Positions 35,735-45,071 are shown, counted from the stretch's first letter. The stretch is 64,000 nucleotides of DNA from Gordonia alkaliphila (GCF_023017165.1 NZ_JALKBW010000001.1:1674001-1738000); one strand, 5' to 3'. The notes: a model not told the origin generated them from the sequence alone. Numbers and translations are program-made.

Positions 35735-36382
35735 TCAGGAAAGGCCGTTTTCCAGGGCGTAGCGGGCCAGTTCGACACGGTTGCCGAGCTGGAGTTTGCG
35801 GAGGGCGGCGCCGACGTGGTTCTCGACGGTGCGCGGACTCAGGTGCAGTCGTTCGGCGATCTGCTTGGAGCTGAGGCCCTTGGCCACCCAGCGCAGGACC
35901 TCGGTCTCCCGTTCGGTGAGGGCGGGCGCCTCCGGCGTCGGCTCCTTGGCCAGCCGTCGGTACTCGCCGAGCACCAGTCCGGCCAGGCCCGGCGTGAAGA
36001 CGGTCTGTCCGGCGGCGGTGGCCTCCACGGCGGCGACCAGTTCGGGGCGGCGGGCACTCTTGACCAGGTAGCCGGTGGCCCCGGCCTTCACCGCGTCGAG
36101 GACGTCGTCGCGTTCCTCCGACGCCGACAGGACCAGGATGCGCGACTTCGGGGACACCGCGAGCACGCCGGCGGTGGCCTGGGTGCCGGTGCCGTCGGGC
36201 AGATGCATGTCCATGAGGATCACGTCGGGGGTCACCGCCCGCGCGACCTCGACGGCGCGTGCCACGCAGTCGGCGCTGGCGACGACGTCGAAGCCCTCGT
36301 CGGTGAGGTCGCGGCTGACGCCGTCGCGCCACATCGGGTGATCGTCGACCACCATCACTCGGATCGGAGCGGTATCGGTCAT
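35735..36382 (-). CDS. NarL/LuxR-family response regulator
   Basis: 215 residues from ATG at 36382. The receiver domain has the acidic pair in VMVVDDHP, phosphoacceptor Asp in VILMDMHLPDG and the conserved Lys in GYLVKSA. The C-terminal LuxR HTH is LTERETEVLRWVAKGLSSKQ followed by SPRTVENHV. The start overlaps the sensor kinase stop by 4 nt (ATGA), so the two form a translationally coupled two-component system. Similar actinobacterial pairs are annotated MacS/MacR; that name is a family guess here. Confidence 0.94.
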   Translation of the reverse strand: MTDTAPIRVMVVDDHPMWRDGVSRDLTDEGFDVVASADCVARAVEVARAVTPDVILMDMHLPDGTGTQATAGVLAVSPKSRILVLSASEERDDVLDAVKAGATGYLVKSARRPELVAAVEATAAGQTVFTPGLAGLVLGEYRRLAKEPTPEAPALTERETEVLRWVAKGLSSKQIAERLHLSPRTVENHVGAALRKLQLGNRVELARYALENGLS

Positions 36383-37617
36383 GAGGTGGTGTCCTTCCGT
36401 GCGGCGGAACTCGTGCACCCGGTCGGTGCGGTCAGTTCCCATTCTGTGCCCGCGCCGGGGGCGGATTTCAGCGAAACCGAGCCGCCGAGCGATTCCACCC
36501 GCCCGATGATGGATCGGCTGATGCCCATCCGGCCCTGCGCGGCGGCCTCCTCGAGTCGGCCGGGCGCGATACCGCAGCCGTCGTCCCGAACGCTCACCAC
36601 CACTTCGTCGTCGAGGTCTTCGAGCAGCAGGAAGCTGCGCGCCTCGGCACCCGCGTGCAGGGCGGTGTTGTTCAGGATGTTGCGGACCGCGGCCAGCAGC
36701 TCCGCGCCGGTGTCGGCGTGCACCACCACCGGATCGGCGGGGGTGCTCACCGAGACGGTTTCGTCGGCCAGGGCGCGCAGCGCGGGTCCCAGGTCGAGGG
36801 TGCCGGTCGGCGGGACGGGGCCGTCGACGGGGCTTTCGGCGATGAGTCGACGGAGGCGCAACTCCTGCGTGGCCGCGAGTTCGGCGAGCTCCGCGGTGGC
36901 ACCGCCGATCTCCTGCCCGCGTCGCGAGATCAGGGCGAGGGTCTGCAGCACGCCGTCGTGCACGTGCCGGGCCAAACGATCGCGCTCCTGCGCCCGGGTG
37001 GCCACCCGGACCGCGACGGCGAGTTGGGCGTGGGTGATGCGAGCGCGGGACGCGGCCAGGCCCAGCGCCATGCCGGCCACCACCATCAGCAGGAACGTCG
37101 GGTTGCCCATGTTGATGAACACTTCGCCCTTGACCACGAAATTGGTCACGCCGATCAGCAGGCCGCCGAGCGCGCCCGCCCACGTGCCGCCGAGCACCGC
37201 CGCCGACAGTAGTGCGCTCGCGGCCCACAGGGTGGTCGGCCACGTCTGGTTGTTCGCGATCCAGGCGTCGTCGGCGACGAGGAAGGTGGAGAGCATCGCG
37301 GCGATGAACACGGCGAACTCCGCGCCGATACACCACCAGCGTCGCCCGGGGCCCAGGAGATAACCGGCGGCCAGCAGGAAGTTGACGCCGGTGAGGAGCA
37401 TGAAGAGCACCCACGCCACGGCCGGGCGGGACAGCTCGTCGTTGATCGTGATGTTGAAGCTGAGCGCGTACAGGAAACCCAGCATCCGGAAGATCTGCGC
37501 GCCGCGCCAGAGTGCGCCGACGGGATCGTCGTCGTCCCGGCTCCGCCAAGCGGTGGCCGGGAACACGCGGTCCCAGGCCGACGTCGTGTCGGTGTCGAAG
37601 GCTTTCCGGATGCTCAC
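36379..37617 (-). CDS. Sensor histidine kinase of the NarL-partner (HisKA_3) type, MacS-like
   Basis: 412 residues. Residues 40-200 hold five or six membrane helices, a sensor without an extended extracellular domain. The HisKA_3 box is RDRLARHVHDGVLQTL, with the phosphorylated His in RHVHDG. A degenerate N box, NILNNTALHA, and G1 VRDDGCGIAP follow, and GRMGISRSIIGRV is the G2 region. It overlaps the downstream regulator by 4 nt. It begins 9 bp after the enoyl-CoA hydratase stop, so all four genes from 39266 to 35735 may form one transcript, linking the sensor to acyl-CoA or aromatic catabolism (inference). Confidence 0.92.
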   Translation of the reverse strand: MSIRKAFDTDTTSAWDRVFPATAWRSRDDDDPVGALWRGAQIFRMLGFLYALSFNITINDELSRPAVAWVLFMLLTGVNFLLAAGYLLGPGRRWWCIGAEFAVFIAAMLSTFLVADDAWIANNQTWPTTLWAASALLSAAVLGGTWAGALGGLLIGVTNFVVKGEVFINMGNPTFLLMVVAGMALGLAASRARITHAQLAVAVRVATRAQERDRLARHVHDGVLQTLALISRRGQEIGGATAELAELAATQELRLRRLIAESPVDGPVPPTGTLDLGPALRALADETVSVSTPADPVVVHADTGAELLAAVRNILNNTALHAGAEARSFLLLEDLDDEVVVSVRDDGCGIAPGRLEEAAAQGRMGISRSIIGRVESLGGSVSLKSAPGAGTEWELTAPTGCTSSAARKDTTS

Positions 37618-37626
37618 GTCGAGAAC

Positions 37627-38424
37627 TCAGAACTGGCGGTCGGTGAAAACGGGGGCGGTCTTGGCCATGCCGGCCTTGCGGGCGGCGGTGTGGTTGCGGC
37701 CGGTCAGCAGGCGGACCTGCAGGGCCTGCTCCACCGGGAACGACAGGCGCGAGCCGTTGTACCAGGTCTGCTCGAACAGGGCTTTGGACGCGGCCACCGC
37801 GTCCGGCGACCGCTGCGAGATCGCCGCGATCAGCTCGTCGGCGGCTGCGAACGGATCGTCGGACACCCCGCTGACCAGGCCCCACTCCAGTGCCTGCGCG
37901 GCGTCGAACCTCTCGCCGGTCATGGTGAGGCGCTTGGCGACGTCGATCGAGGTGAGCTGAGCGATGCTCGCCGACAGCGACATGTCGGGGATCAGGCCCC
38001 AGCGGGATTCCATGATCGAGAAGTCGGCGTCGGGCGTGGCGAACCGGAAGTCCGCGCCGAGTGCGATCTGCAGGCCGCCGCCGTAGCAATGGCCGCTGAC
38101 CACCGCGATCACCGGGACCGGAACCGAGCGCCAGGCCCAGCCCGCCGCCTGGAAGTTGTTGGCGGCCGAGCGGCGCTTGGGGACCAGCGCCCGCACGATC
38201 CGGCCGCGCTGGTCGGCCGTGGAGGCGAAATCGAGCCCGGAACTGAACGACGATCCTTCGCCGGCGATCACCACGGCGCGCAGCGACCGGTCCTTGGCCG
38301 CGCGGTCGGCGAGGCGAGCCAACTCGTCGATCATGTCCAGGGTGAGGGCGTTGAGCTTCTCCGGCCGGTTCAGTCGGACGTGCGCGACCTGCCCGCGCAC
38401 CTCGTAGCTGACGTGGCCGGTCAT
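37627..38424 (-). CDS. Enoyl-CoA hydratase/isomerase (crotonase) family
   Basis: 265 residues from ATG at 38424; the start overlaps the FAH gene stop as ATGA. Crotonase features: HVRLNRPEKLNALTLDMI, the oxyanion loops GEGSSFSSGLDF and GHCYGGGLQIALGADFR, and MESRWGLIPDM, whose Glu is one of the usual catalytic positions. It hydrates or isomerises enoyl-CoA esters in beta-oxidation. Its exact substrate is not evident. Coupling to a fumarylacetoacetate-hydrolase-family gene suggests a shared catabolic pathway. Confidence 0.9.
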   Translation of the reverse strand: MTGHVSYEVRGQVAHVRLNRPEKLNALTLDMIDELARLADRAAKDRSLRAVVIAGEGSSFSSGLDFASTADQRGRIVRALVPKRRSAANNFQAAGWAWRSVPVPVIAVVSGHCYGGGLQIALGADFRFATPDADFSIMESRWGLIPDMSLSASIAQLTSIDVAKRLTMTGERFDAAQALEWGLVSGVSDDPFAAADELIAAISQRSPDAVAASKALFEQTWYNGSRLSFPVEQALQVRLLTGRNHTAARKAGMAKTAPVFTDRQF

Positions 38425-39266
38425 TGTGCGACGACGGTGTTGCGGCACTCGCCGATGCCGTCGATGGCGGCGACCACCACCTGGCCGGGCTTCAAGTGGG
38501 CGTCGGCCCCGTGCCGGTGCACGGGCGTCACCGGGCTGCCGGTCGCGATGACGTCGCCGGGGGAGAGCTGCATGAAGCGGGAGACGCGGCGCACCACGTG
38601 CACCGGATCGAAGTGCAGGTCAGCGGTGTCGCCGGTCTGTACCTCGGTGTCGTCGACACGGGTGGACAGCGTCAGCGTCGGGCGGATGCCGCCGGACAGT
38701 TCTTCCGGAGTCACCACGTAGGGGCCCATCGGGGTGGAGCGGTCCCACGCGTCGCCGAGCGCCCACTCGTCGGTCTCGAACGCCAGGCTGCGGTCGGCGA
38801 CGTCGTTGAGCACGGTGAATCCGGCGATGGCGGCGGCCGCCTCGTCGTCGTCGGCGTGGCGGACGGACTTGCCGATGATGATGGTCAGTTCCACGGCGGG
38901 GTCGAGGGCGTGCGAATCGGACGGCACGACGATCGGGTCGTTCGGCCCGATGAGGGCGCTGGAAAACTTGGTGGACAGGCGCGGATGCTCGGGCACCCTC
39001 AGGCCGAGGAGGTTGAAGTGCTCGCCGTAGTTGTGGGCCACGCAGACCACCTTGCCCGGGTCCACCACCGGCGGTGCGAAGTCGGCGGCGCCGGCCGCGT
39101 ACACGGTGCCGTCGACGACGGCCGCGGCCCTCGTCAGACCTTCGGGATCCTCGAGCACTGCCCGCACGTCGGGGTAGCCGAGATCGATCAGTTGCGTCTG
39201 GCCGTCGCGCTCGATGCGTTTGACTGCACGCGTGGTGTCGCCCAGGCGGATGGTGGCCAGGTACAT
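38421..39266 (-). CDS. Fumarylacetoacetate hydrolase (FAH) family protein
   Basis: 281 residues from ATG at 39266, with AAGGAG 7 nt upstream; a longer frame to 39314 lacks this. The family core is CVAHNYGEHFNLLG, then DPAVELTIIIGK (metal-binding Glu) and a GSPVTPVHRHGADAHLKPG region near the end. FAH proteins cleave C-C bonds in beta-diketo or hydroxy acids, act as hydratases in meta-cleavage pathways, or decarboxylate oxaloacetate. The substrate cannot be fixed. It is the first gene of the possible FAH-crotonase-kinase-regulator transcript. Confidence 0.88.
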   Translation of the reverse strand: MYLATIRLGDTTRAVKRIERDGQTQLIDLGYPDVRAVLEDPEGLTRAAAVVDGTVYAAGAADFAPPVVDPGKVVCVAHNYGEHFNLLGLRVPEHPRLSTKFSSALIGPNDPIVVPSDSHALDPAVELTIIIGKSVRHADDDEAAAAIAGFTVLNDVADRSLAFETDEWALGDAWDRSTPMGPYVVTPEELSGGIRPTLTLSTRVDDTEVQTGDTADLHFDPVHVVRRVSRFMQLSPGDVIATGSPVTPVHRHGADAHLKPGQVVVAAIDGIGECRNTVVAQ

Positions 39267-39414
39267 GGCTGCTCCTTCGTTGTCGGCCGCGCGGTCGCGG
39301 CCGGTACGCGTCACGTCTTGCCTTCCTCATCATCCCATCGACGCAGATGGCCCACGCAGCCCGTGGTCGGGTGACCAGGATCACGATAAACCTCAGTCGG
39401 AAAGGCTCAACTCT

Positions 39415-39441
39415 GGGAACAACGGTGGCCGGTGGGAGGTT
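39415..39441 (+). promoter_or_regulatory. SigH-type promoter candidate for dnaK
   Basis: GGGAAC (39415-39420) and GTT (39439-39441) with 18 nt between GGAAC and GTT, matching the mycobacterial SigH pattern GGAA(C/T)-N18-19-GTT. dnaK is known to be under SigH control in M. tuberculosis. The 348-bp gap 39267-39615 holds no gene; its rightward half is promoter sequence. Confidence 0.55.
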
Positions 39442-39456
39442 GAACCGATCGAGAAA

Positions 39457-39477
39457 CCTGAGTGTTGCAGACTCAAC
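39457..39477 (+). promoter_or_regulatory. HAIR operator 1 (HspR site)
   Basis: CCTGAGT-GTTGCAG-ACTCAAC. The HspR-associated inverted repeat consensus is CTTGAGT-N7-ACTCAAG; ten of the fourteen arm positions or better match. It ends 5 bp before the -35 of the housekeeping promoter. Confidence 0.85.
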
Positions 39478-39482
39478 TAAGG

Positions 39483-39511
39483 TTGACGGGTTCGGATCCC
39501 GCGACTATCAG
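39483..39511 (+). promoter_or_regulatory. Sigma-A-type dnaK promoter
   Basis: -35 TTGACG (39483-39488), 17-bp spacer, -10 TATCAG (39506-39511). It is flanked on both sides by HAIR sites, so HspR would block it. Predicted start is near 39518, giving a leader of about 98 nt. Confidence 0.65.
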
Positions 39512-39531
39512 TTGAGTGTGAGGCACTGAGG
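39511..39531 (+). promoter_or_regulatory. HAIR operator 2 (HspR site)
   Basis: GTTGAGT-GTGAGGC-ACTGAGG. The left arm matches the HAIR consensus well; the right arm is weaker. It covers the end of the -10 and the predicted transcription start. Confidence 0.75.
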
Positions 39532-39615
39532 TTTCGCAGATTGGATTTGCAGACCACAGGCCGTCAGGCCGGAAAAGACAAGCGGCTCGCTGAGCCGGAA
39601 CGAGGAGGAACACAC

Positions 39616-41463
39616 ATGTCACGTGCTGTCGGAATCGACCTCGGCACCACCAACTCCGCACTCGCGGTGCTGGAAGGTGGCGAAGCCGTCGTCGTCACCA
39701 ACGCGGAAGGTTCGCGCACCACGCCGTCCGTCGTCGCTTTCGCGCGCAACGGCGAGGTCCTGGTGGGCCAGCCCGCCAAGAACCAGGCCGTCACCAACGT
39801 CGACCGCACCGTCCGCTCGGTGAAGCGCCACATGGGCGACGCCAACTGGTCGGTGGAGATCGACGATAAGAAGTACACCCCGCAGGAGATCAGCGCTCGT
39901 ACGCTGATGAAGCTCAAGCGCGACGCCGAGGCCTACCTGGGCGAGGACGTCACCGAAGCCGTCATCACCGTGCCGGCCTACTTCAACGACGCGCAGCGTC
40001 AGGCCACCAAGGAAGCCGGCCAGATCGCCGGCCTCGAGGTGCTCCGTATCGTCAACGAGCCCACCGCTGCGGCTCTCGCGTACGGCCTGGACAAGGGCGG
40101 CAACGAGCAGACCATCCTGGTCTTCGACCTCGGTGGAGGCACCTTCGACGTCTCCCTCCTGGAGATCGGCGACGGCGTCGTAGAGGTCCGTGCGACCTCC
40201 GGCGACAATGAGCTGGGCGGCGACGACTGGGATGAGCGTGTCGTGGAATGGCTCGTCGAGAAGTTCAAGGCCAGCTCCGGCATGGACCTGACCAAGGACA
40301 AGATGGCGATGCAGCGTCTGCGTGAGGCTGCGGAGAAGGCCAAGATCGAGCTGTCTGCCTCGCAGAGCACCACGATCAACCTGCCGTACATCACCGTCGA
40401 CGCGGACAAGAACCCGCTGTTCCTGGACGAGACCCTCTCGCGTAGCGAGTTCCAGAAGATCACCCAGGACCTGCTGGATCGCTGCCGCAAGCCGTTCGAG
40501 GCGGTCATCGCCGACGCCGGCATCAAGATCGACGACATCCACCAGGTGGTCCTGGTCGGCGGCTCCACCCGGATGCCCGCCGTCTCGGAGCTGGTGAAGG
40601 ATCTGACCAACGGTCGCGAGCCGAACAAGGGTGTGAACCCGGACGAGGTCGTCGCCGTGGGCGCTGCCCTGCAGGCCGGCGTGCTGCGCGGCGAGGTCAA
40701 GGACGTGCTGCTGCTCGACGTGACCCCGCTGTCCCTCGGTATCGAGACCAAGGGCGGCGTGATGCACAAGCTGATCGAGCGCAACACCACCATTCCGACC
40801 AAGCGCTCGGAGACCTACACCACGGCCGAAGACAGCCAGCCGTCGGTGCAGATCCAGGTGTACCAGGGTGAGCGCGACATCGCGGCCCACAACAAGCTGC
40901 TCGGCAGCTTCGAGCTGGGCGGCATCGCACCTGCCCCGCAGGGCGTCCCGCAGATCGAGGTGACCTTCGACATCGACGCCAACGGCATCGTGCACGTCAC
41001 CGCGAAGGACAAGGGCACCGGCAAGGAGAACAGCATCCGGATCCAGGACGGCTCCGGTCTGTCCAAGGACGAGATCGACCGCATGGTCAAGGACGCCGAG
41101 CTGCACGCTGAGGAAGACCGTCAGCGTCGCGAGGAGGCCGAGACCCGCAACCAGGCCGAGTCGCTGGTCAATCAGACCGAGAAGGTGCTGAAGGACAACG
41201 AGGACAAGGTTCCGGCGGAGGTCGTCACCGACGTCAAGGCGGCGGTCGACGAAGCCAAGGAAGCCCTCAAGGGCACCGACTCGGCAGCCATCCGCAGCGC
41301 GATCGAGAAGCTCTCGGAGCGCTCGCAGGCGATGGGTCAGGCGATCTACGCCAACGCTGAGTCCGAAGCCGGCAGCGACGCCGCAGCAGGCGCCACGGGC
41401 GGTAACGACGACGACGTCGTCGACGCCGAGGTCGTGGAAGACCCTGCGGACGAGCAGAAGTGA
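39616..41463 (+). CDS. dnaK: Chaperone DnaK (Hsp70)
   Basis: 615 residues from ATG at 39616, after GAGGAGG. ATPase motifs: [13 protein letters not shown] (phosphate 1), [16 protein letters not shown] (phosphate 2) and the adenosine loop [15 protein letters not shown]. The substrate-binding half includes [16 protein letters not shown] and the linker-type VLLLDV. The C-terminus is acidic and ends DPADEQK. It folds nascent and stress-damaged proteins with DnaJ and GrpE. Two HspR operators and a SigH-like site lie upstream, so heat and oxidative stress both likely induce it. grpE follows with a 4-nt overlap. Confidence 0.98.
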   Translation: MSRAVGIDLGTTNSALAVLEGGEAVVVTNAEGSRTTPSVVAFARNGEVLVGQPAKNQAVTNVDRTVRSVKRHMGDANWSVEIDDKKYTPQEISARTLMKLKRDAEAYLGEDVTEAVITVPAYFNDAQRQATKEAGQIAGLEVLRIVNEPTAAALAYGLDKGGNEQTILVFDLGGGTFDVSLLEIGDGVVEVRATSGDNELGGDDWDERVVEWLVEKFKASSGMDLTKDKMAMQRLREAAEKAKIELSASQSTTINLPYITVDADKNPLFLDETLSRSEFQKITQDLLDRCRKPFEAVIADAGIKIDDIHQVVLVGGSTRMPAVSELVKDLTNGREPNKGVNPDEVVAVGAALQAGVLRGEVKDVLLLDVTPLSLGIETKGGVMHKLIERNTTIPTKRSETYTTAEDSQPSVQIQVYQGERDIAAHNKLLGSFELGGIAPAPQGVPQIEVTFDIDANGIVHVTAKDKGTGKENSIRIQDGSGLSKDEIDRMVKDAELHAEEDRQRREEAETRNQAESLVNQTEKVLKDNEDKVPAEVVTDVKAAVDEAKEALKGTDSAAIRSAIEKLSERSQAMGQAIYANAESEAGSDAAAGATGGNDDDVVDAEVVEDPADEQK

Positions 41464-42011
41464 CGCAGCCGGGCGGCGCGGGCGAGAACGACCCCACCGT
41501 CGACGCCGTGACTGACGAGGCCGCAGCCGCGACGGGAGCCGAGCAGGCTCCCGCCGCGGAGGCGGTAGACGATCCGCAGGTGGCGGAGTTGACCGAGGCG
41601 CTGCAGCGCGAGCGGGCCCAGTTCGTGAACTTCCGTCGGCGCAGTGCCGAGGAGTTCGCGCAGGCGGCAGCGAGCGGGCGAGCGAAGCTGGTCGACAAGC
41701 TGCTGCCCATTCTCGACGACCTCGATCGTGCACGTGAGCACGGCGATCTCGTCGACGGGCCGCTGAAGGCCTTCGCCGACAAGCTCGGCGAGGTCCTGGC
41801 GGGCGAGCAACTGGTGAAGTTCGGGGAACCGGGCGACGCCTTCGATCCGGAGCTGCACGAAGCGATCCAGAACGATGCCACCGGCTCGGAACTGGTCCTC
41901 GGCATGGTGTACCGCGCCGGATACCGATTGGGCGACAAGGTGATTCGCCACGCGATGGTGACCGTCACCGACGCCGCCCCCAGCGCCGCCCCGACCGCGG
42001 GCGACGCCTAG
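41460..42011 (+). CDS. grpE: GrpE nucleotide exchange factor
   Basis: 183 residues, GTG start overlapping the dnaK stop (GTGA). The first 40 residues are disordered and Ala/acidic-rich. A long helix with [19 protein letters not shown] forms the dimer coiled coil. The C-terminal beta domain carries [12 protein letters not shown] and [18 protein letters not shown], the GrpE signature. It releases ADP from DnaK. Confidence 0.97.
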   Translation: MTQPGGAGENDPTVDAVTDEAAAATGAEQAPAAEAVDDPQVAELTEALQRERAQFVNFRRRSAEEFAQAAASGRAKLVDKLLPILDDLDRAREHGDLVDGPLKAFADKLGEVLAGEQLVKFGEPGDAFDPELHEAIQNDATGSELVLGMVYRAGYRLGDKVIRHAMVTVTDAAPSAAPTAGDA

Positions 42012-42018
42012 CGCGCCA

Positions 42019-42055
42019 CGCGGGACCGGCAGCGAGAGATTGCGCCGGTCCCGCG
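42019..42055 (+). terminator. Hairpin between grpE and dnaJ (terminator or attenuator)
   Basis: 12-bp perfect stem CGCGGGACCGGC (42019-42030) / GCCGGTCCCGCG (42044-42055), loop 13 nt, starting 8 bp after the grpE stop. It may cut or reduce transcription into dnaJ-hspR. Confidence 0.7.
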
Positions 42056-42162
42056 GTGGTCGCCGCACAGACACAGACTTTCCGTCCGGCCCACAGCCGG
42101 ACGCGCAGCACTACATTCGAAGAAACTAGAAGAACTAGGGAGAACCAAGGAGGTGACGAAGA

Positions 42163-43356
42163 GTGGCGGTGCAACGAGAATGGCTCGACCGTGACTTCTA
42201 CTCCGATCTGGGCGTCGCTTCGGACGCTTCGGCCAGTGACATCAAGAAGGCCTACCGGAAGTTGGCGGCACAGCTGCACCCGGACCGGAATCCCGGTGAC
42301 AGCGCAGCCGAAGAACGTTTCAAGAAGGTCTCCGAAGCCAACAGCGTCCTGTCGGACGCGGAGAAGCGCAAGGAGTACGACGAAGCGCGCGCGCTCATGG
42401 CCAGCGGACGATTCCGCGGCGACGGGGCCGGCGGATTCGGCGGTGGCGGCTACACCACCACCGGCGGTGCCGGGGGCTTCGACCTCGGTGACCTGTTCGG
42501 CGGTGCGGGCGGCGGCGCCGGCATGGGCGGCTTCGACTTCGGCGACATCTTCGGCGGAGGCGGCCGATCACGTTCCCGAACGCGCCAGCAGCAACCGCAG
42601 CGACCGCGCCGCGGCAACGATCTGGAGACCGAGACCACCCTCGCCTTCCGCGATGCGGTCAAGGGCAACACGATCAGCCTGCGGGTGACCAGCCCGTCGC
42701 CGTGCACCACGTGTCACGGCAGCGGCGCCAAGCCGGGCACCAGCCCGCGCACCTGCACCTCGTGCAACGGCACCGGTTTCCTGCAGCGGGACCAGGGACA
42801 CTTCGGCTTCGCCGAGCCCGATCCCGAGTGCCAGGGCACCGGCACCAAGATCGACGAGCCGTGCGCCGACTGCTCCGGCAGCGGCGTGCAGGTCCGACCG
42901 CGCACCATCAACGTGAAGATCCCGGTCGGCGTCGAGGACGGCCAGCGCATCCGGCTGACCGGTCAGGGTGAGGCCGGACGCCGCGGCGCTCCGTCGGGCG
43001 ACCTGTACGTCACCGTGCACATCACGCCGGACCGGCTGTTCACTCGCAGCGGGCACGACCTGAAACTGCAACTGCCGGTGAGCATCTCGGAACTGGTGCT
43101 GGGCACCACGGTGTCGGTGCCGACGCTCGACGGTTCGGTGGGCGTGAAGATTCCGCCGAACACCGCCGACGGCCGGACGTTGCGGCTCAAGGGCCGCGGC
43201 GTGCCGAAGCGGGCCGGTGGCGTGGGCGACCTGCTGGTGACCGTGAAGGTCGCGGTACCGCCGAAGCTCGACGACTCCGCGGTGGAGGCGATGAAGGCCT
43301 ATGCCGCAGCCGAGCAGGCCGCGGGCTTCGATCCTCGGGCGGGCTGGGGGCGGTGA
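42163..43356 (+). CDS. dnaJ: Chaperone DnaJ with an altered third zinc-finger repeat
   Basis: 397 residues. The GTG start follows a near-perfect ribosome site, AAGGAGGTGA (42147-42156), at 6 nt. J domain at about residues 10-75 with HPD in [10 protein letters not shown], then a Gly/Phe-rich region. Zinc repeats are [25 protein letters not shown] and CADCSGSG. The third should begin with Cys, but residue 220 is Asp (GAT at 42820-42822), so the second zinc site lacks one ligand. The C-terminal peptide-binding domains are complete. DnaJ delivers clients to DnaK and stimulates its ATPase. Confidence 0.96.
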   Translation: MAVQREWLDRDFYSDLGVASDASASDIKKAYRKLAAQLHPDRNPGDSAAEERFKKVSEANSVLSDAEKRKEYDEARALMASGRFRGDGAGGFGGGGYTTTGGAGGFDLGDLFGGAGGGAGMGGFDFGDIFGGGGRSRSRTRQQQPQRPRRGNDLETETTLAFRDAVKGNTISLRVTSPSPCTTCHGSGAKPGTSPRTCTSCNGTGFLQRDQGHFGFAEPDPECQGTGTKIDEPCADCSGSGVQVRPRTINVKIPVGVEDGQRIRLTGQGEAGRRGAPSGDLYVTVHITPDRLFTRSGHDLKLQLPVSISELVLGTTVSVPTLDGSVGVKIPPNTADGRTLRLKGRGVPKRAGGVGDLLVTVKVAVPPKLDDSAVEAMKAYAAAEQAAGFDPRAGWGR

Positions 43357-43362
43357 TCGGGT

Positions 43363-43800
43363 ATGCGCGAGAGCAAGAGCGAACGCGCCGGCTCGACGCC
43401 GCAGCGGCCGGTGCGTGAGAGCCCGTCGGTTCCGGACTCGGCCACCTTCCTGATCTCGGTGGCCGCCGAACTCGCCGGCATGCATGCGCAGACCCTGCGC
43501 ACCTACGACCGGCTCGGCCTGGTGACCCCGAAACGGACCCGGGGCGGCGGTCGTCGCTACTCGCAGGGCGACGTCGATCGCTTGCGGGAGATCCAGCGGT
43601 TGTCGCAGGACGAGGGTGTGAACCTGGCGGGCATCAAACGGATCATCGAGCTGAGCGACCAGGTGGCGGCACTGCACCGCGAGGTGGAGGTGCTGACCGC
43701 GCACGGCGCAGGTCGTGGGCGTCCGCCCGGCGAGTTGGTGCACGTGGAGCGTTCGAGCTCCGTGGTGCTCTGGCAGCCGCGTCGTCGTCGAGCCGAGTAA
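43363..43800 (+). CDS. hspR: HspR, MerR-family heat-shock repressor
   Basis: 145 residues, starting 6 bp after the dnaJ stop. The MerR HTH is FLISVAAELAGMHAQTLRTY, then DRLGLVTPKRTRGGGRRYSQ. The rest is a short helix (LREIQRLSQDEGVNLAGI) and a basic C-terminus. In Streptomyces and mycobacteria HspR binds HAIR sites, with DnaK as co-repressor. Two HAIR sites precede dnaK here, giving a complete autoregulatory circuit. Confidence 0.96.
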   Translation: MRESKSERAGSTPQRPVRESPSVPDSATFLISVAAELAGMHAQTLRTYDRLGLVTPKRTRGGGRRYSQGDVDRLREIQRLSQDEGVNLAGIKRIIELSDQVAALHREVEVLTAHGAGRGRPPGELVHVERSSSVVLWQPRRRRAE

Positions 43801-43827
43801 TCGGTCGGCCCACCACGACTGCTATTC

Positions 43828-43864
43828 ACGGCCCCGTCGCGTCAGTGCTGAGCGACGGGGTCGT
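43828..43864. terminator. Bidirectional terminator between hspR and flavohaemoglobin genes
   Basis: 13-bp stem with one G-T pair: ACGGCCCCGTCGC (43828-43840) / GCGACGGGGTCGT (43852-43864). The right arm lies inside the last codons of the convergent flavohaemoglobin-like gene. Confidence 0.75.
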
Positions 43865-45002
43865 GGTGCATCCGATCGCTGGGCACCCCCGCCAGCCGCA
43901 GCCGCAGCTTGGTGGAGATCACCATGTCCGGCGGCCCGGCGATGAGCACCTGGCGGTCGGACCAGTCGGCGTACCGCGCGGCGACGTCGCCGACCTTGCC
44001 GCGGGCGATCGACACGCCCCACTGACTGGGGTCCACGGCGCCGCTGATCCACCAGGGATCGGTCGGCTCCTCGACCACGCCGGTGAGGGTGAGCCACGGG
44101 TTGGTGGTGGCGAGTTCGCGCAGCATGGCGAGGTCGTACAGCTCGCCCGGGAAGCGCGCCCCGTAGAAGAGATGCGTGGGCGGGGTGTCGGCCCTACGCG
44201 CCATCTCCAGGAGCAGGGCGCGCAGCGGGGCCAGTCCGGTGCCGCCGGCCACCATCAGCACGGGCCGGTCGCGGTCGATGCGCAGCCGTCCGTGCGACTG
44301 CGCGAAGGTCCACACGTCGCCGGGTGCGGTCTCGGCCACGACGGCGGCGCTGAACGCACCGCCCGGCACGGCGCGCACGTGGAACTCGAGCTCGCCGGCG
44401 TCGTTCGGCGGGATCGCGGGCGACAGGTTGCGCCACACGTGCGGCCACTGCGGGATCTGCGTCTCCAGGTACTGGCCGGAGTGGAACGGCGGCATCGGAT
44501 CGACGGCCACCAGGCGGATCACGGCGCGCTCGCGGTTGATGGTGAACTTCTGCACCACGCGCGCCCGCCAGGTGGCCGGGCCCTCCACCGTCTGCGCGGC
44601 GCCGCGCATCACGCCGGTGGTCAGGAGCATGCCCTGGGCCACGGTCTCGGCGGATTCGGTGTTCCACTCGGTGCCGAGCAGCCGCGCGGACTCGGTGACC
44701 AGCGCCTGCGCCATCTGGTTGTAGTGGGCGTCGGTGACCCCATACTTGCGGTGGTCCCGCCCCAGCTGCGCGAGCAGTTCGATGAGCTCCTCGTGCCCGG
44801 AGTCGCCGGGAAGTACGTCGAGCACGTGGTCGAGAACGTCGACGAAGGCCTCGCGGACGTGACTCATGTGCGCGGGGAACAGGTCGCGCAACTCCGGCGA
44901 GTTGCCGAAGAATCGCGCAAAGACCTTCTGCGCGAAGCCGTCTCGGTCCGCGTCAATCAGGTCCCGCAGCCGGTGCAGCACCGGTGGAGTTGCTCCGCTC
45001 AC
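43842..45002 (-). CDS. Flavohaemoglobin-like protein (globin plus ferredoxin-reductase domains)
   Basis: 386 residues from GTG at 45002, preceded by GGAAGGAG at 8 nt; upstream in-frame ATGs lack this site. The N-terminal globin (about 1-145) has the F-helix pattern LGRDHRKYGV with the proximal His. The reductase half has an FAD domain in which the usual RxYS is RNLS (Tyr replaced by Leu) and an NAD domain with VAGGTGLAPLRAL and LIAGPPDMV. Typical flavohaemoglobins detoxify nitric oxide; the changed FAD motif resembles the atypical type II group of actinobacteria, for which D-lactate oxidation has been proposed. It is divergent from the amidohydrolase gene. Confidence 0.87.
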   Translation of the reverse strand: MSGATPPVLHRLRDLIDADRDGFAQKVFARFFGNSPELRDLFPAHMSHVREAFVDVLDHVLDVLPGDSGHEELIELLAQLGRDHRKYGVTDAHYNQMAQALVTESARLLGTEWNTESAETVAQGMLLTTGVMRGAAQTVEGPATWRARVVQKFTINRERAVIRLVAVDPMPPFHSGQYLETQIPQWPHVWRNLSPAIPPNDAGELEFHVRAVPGGAFSAAVVAETAPGDVWTFAQSHGRLRIDRDRPVLMVAGGTGLAPLRALLLEMARRADTPPTHLFYGARFPGELYDLAMLRELATTNPWLTLTGVVEEPTDPWWISGAVDPSQWGVSIARGKVGDVAARYADWSDRQVLIAGPPDMVISTKLRLRLAGVPSDRMHHDPVAQH

Positions 45003-45071
45003 GTCCTTCGCTCCTTCCCGGGCACCGTCGGCATCGCCCCTCGGCGTCGCTCGCATCGACGTCACACAGTC

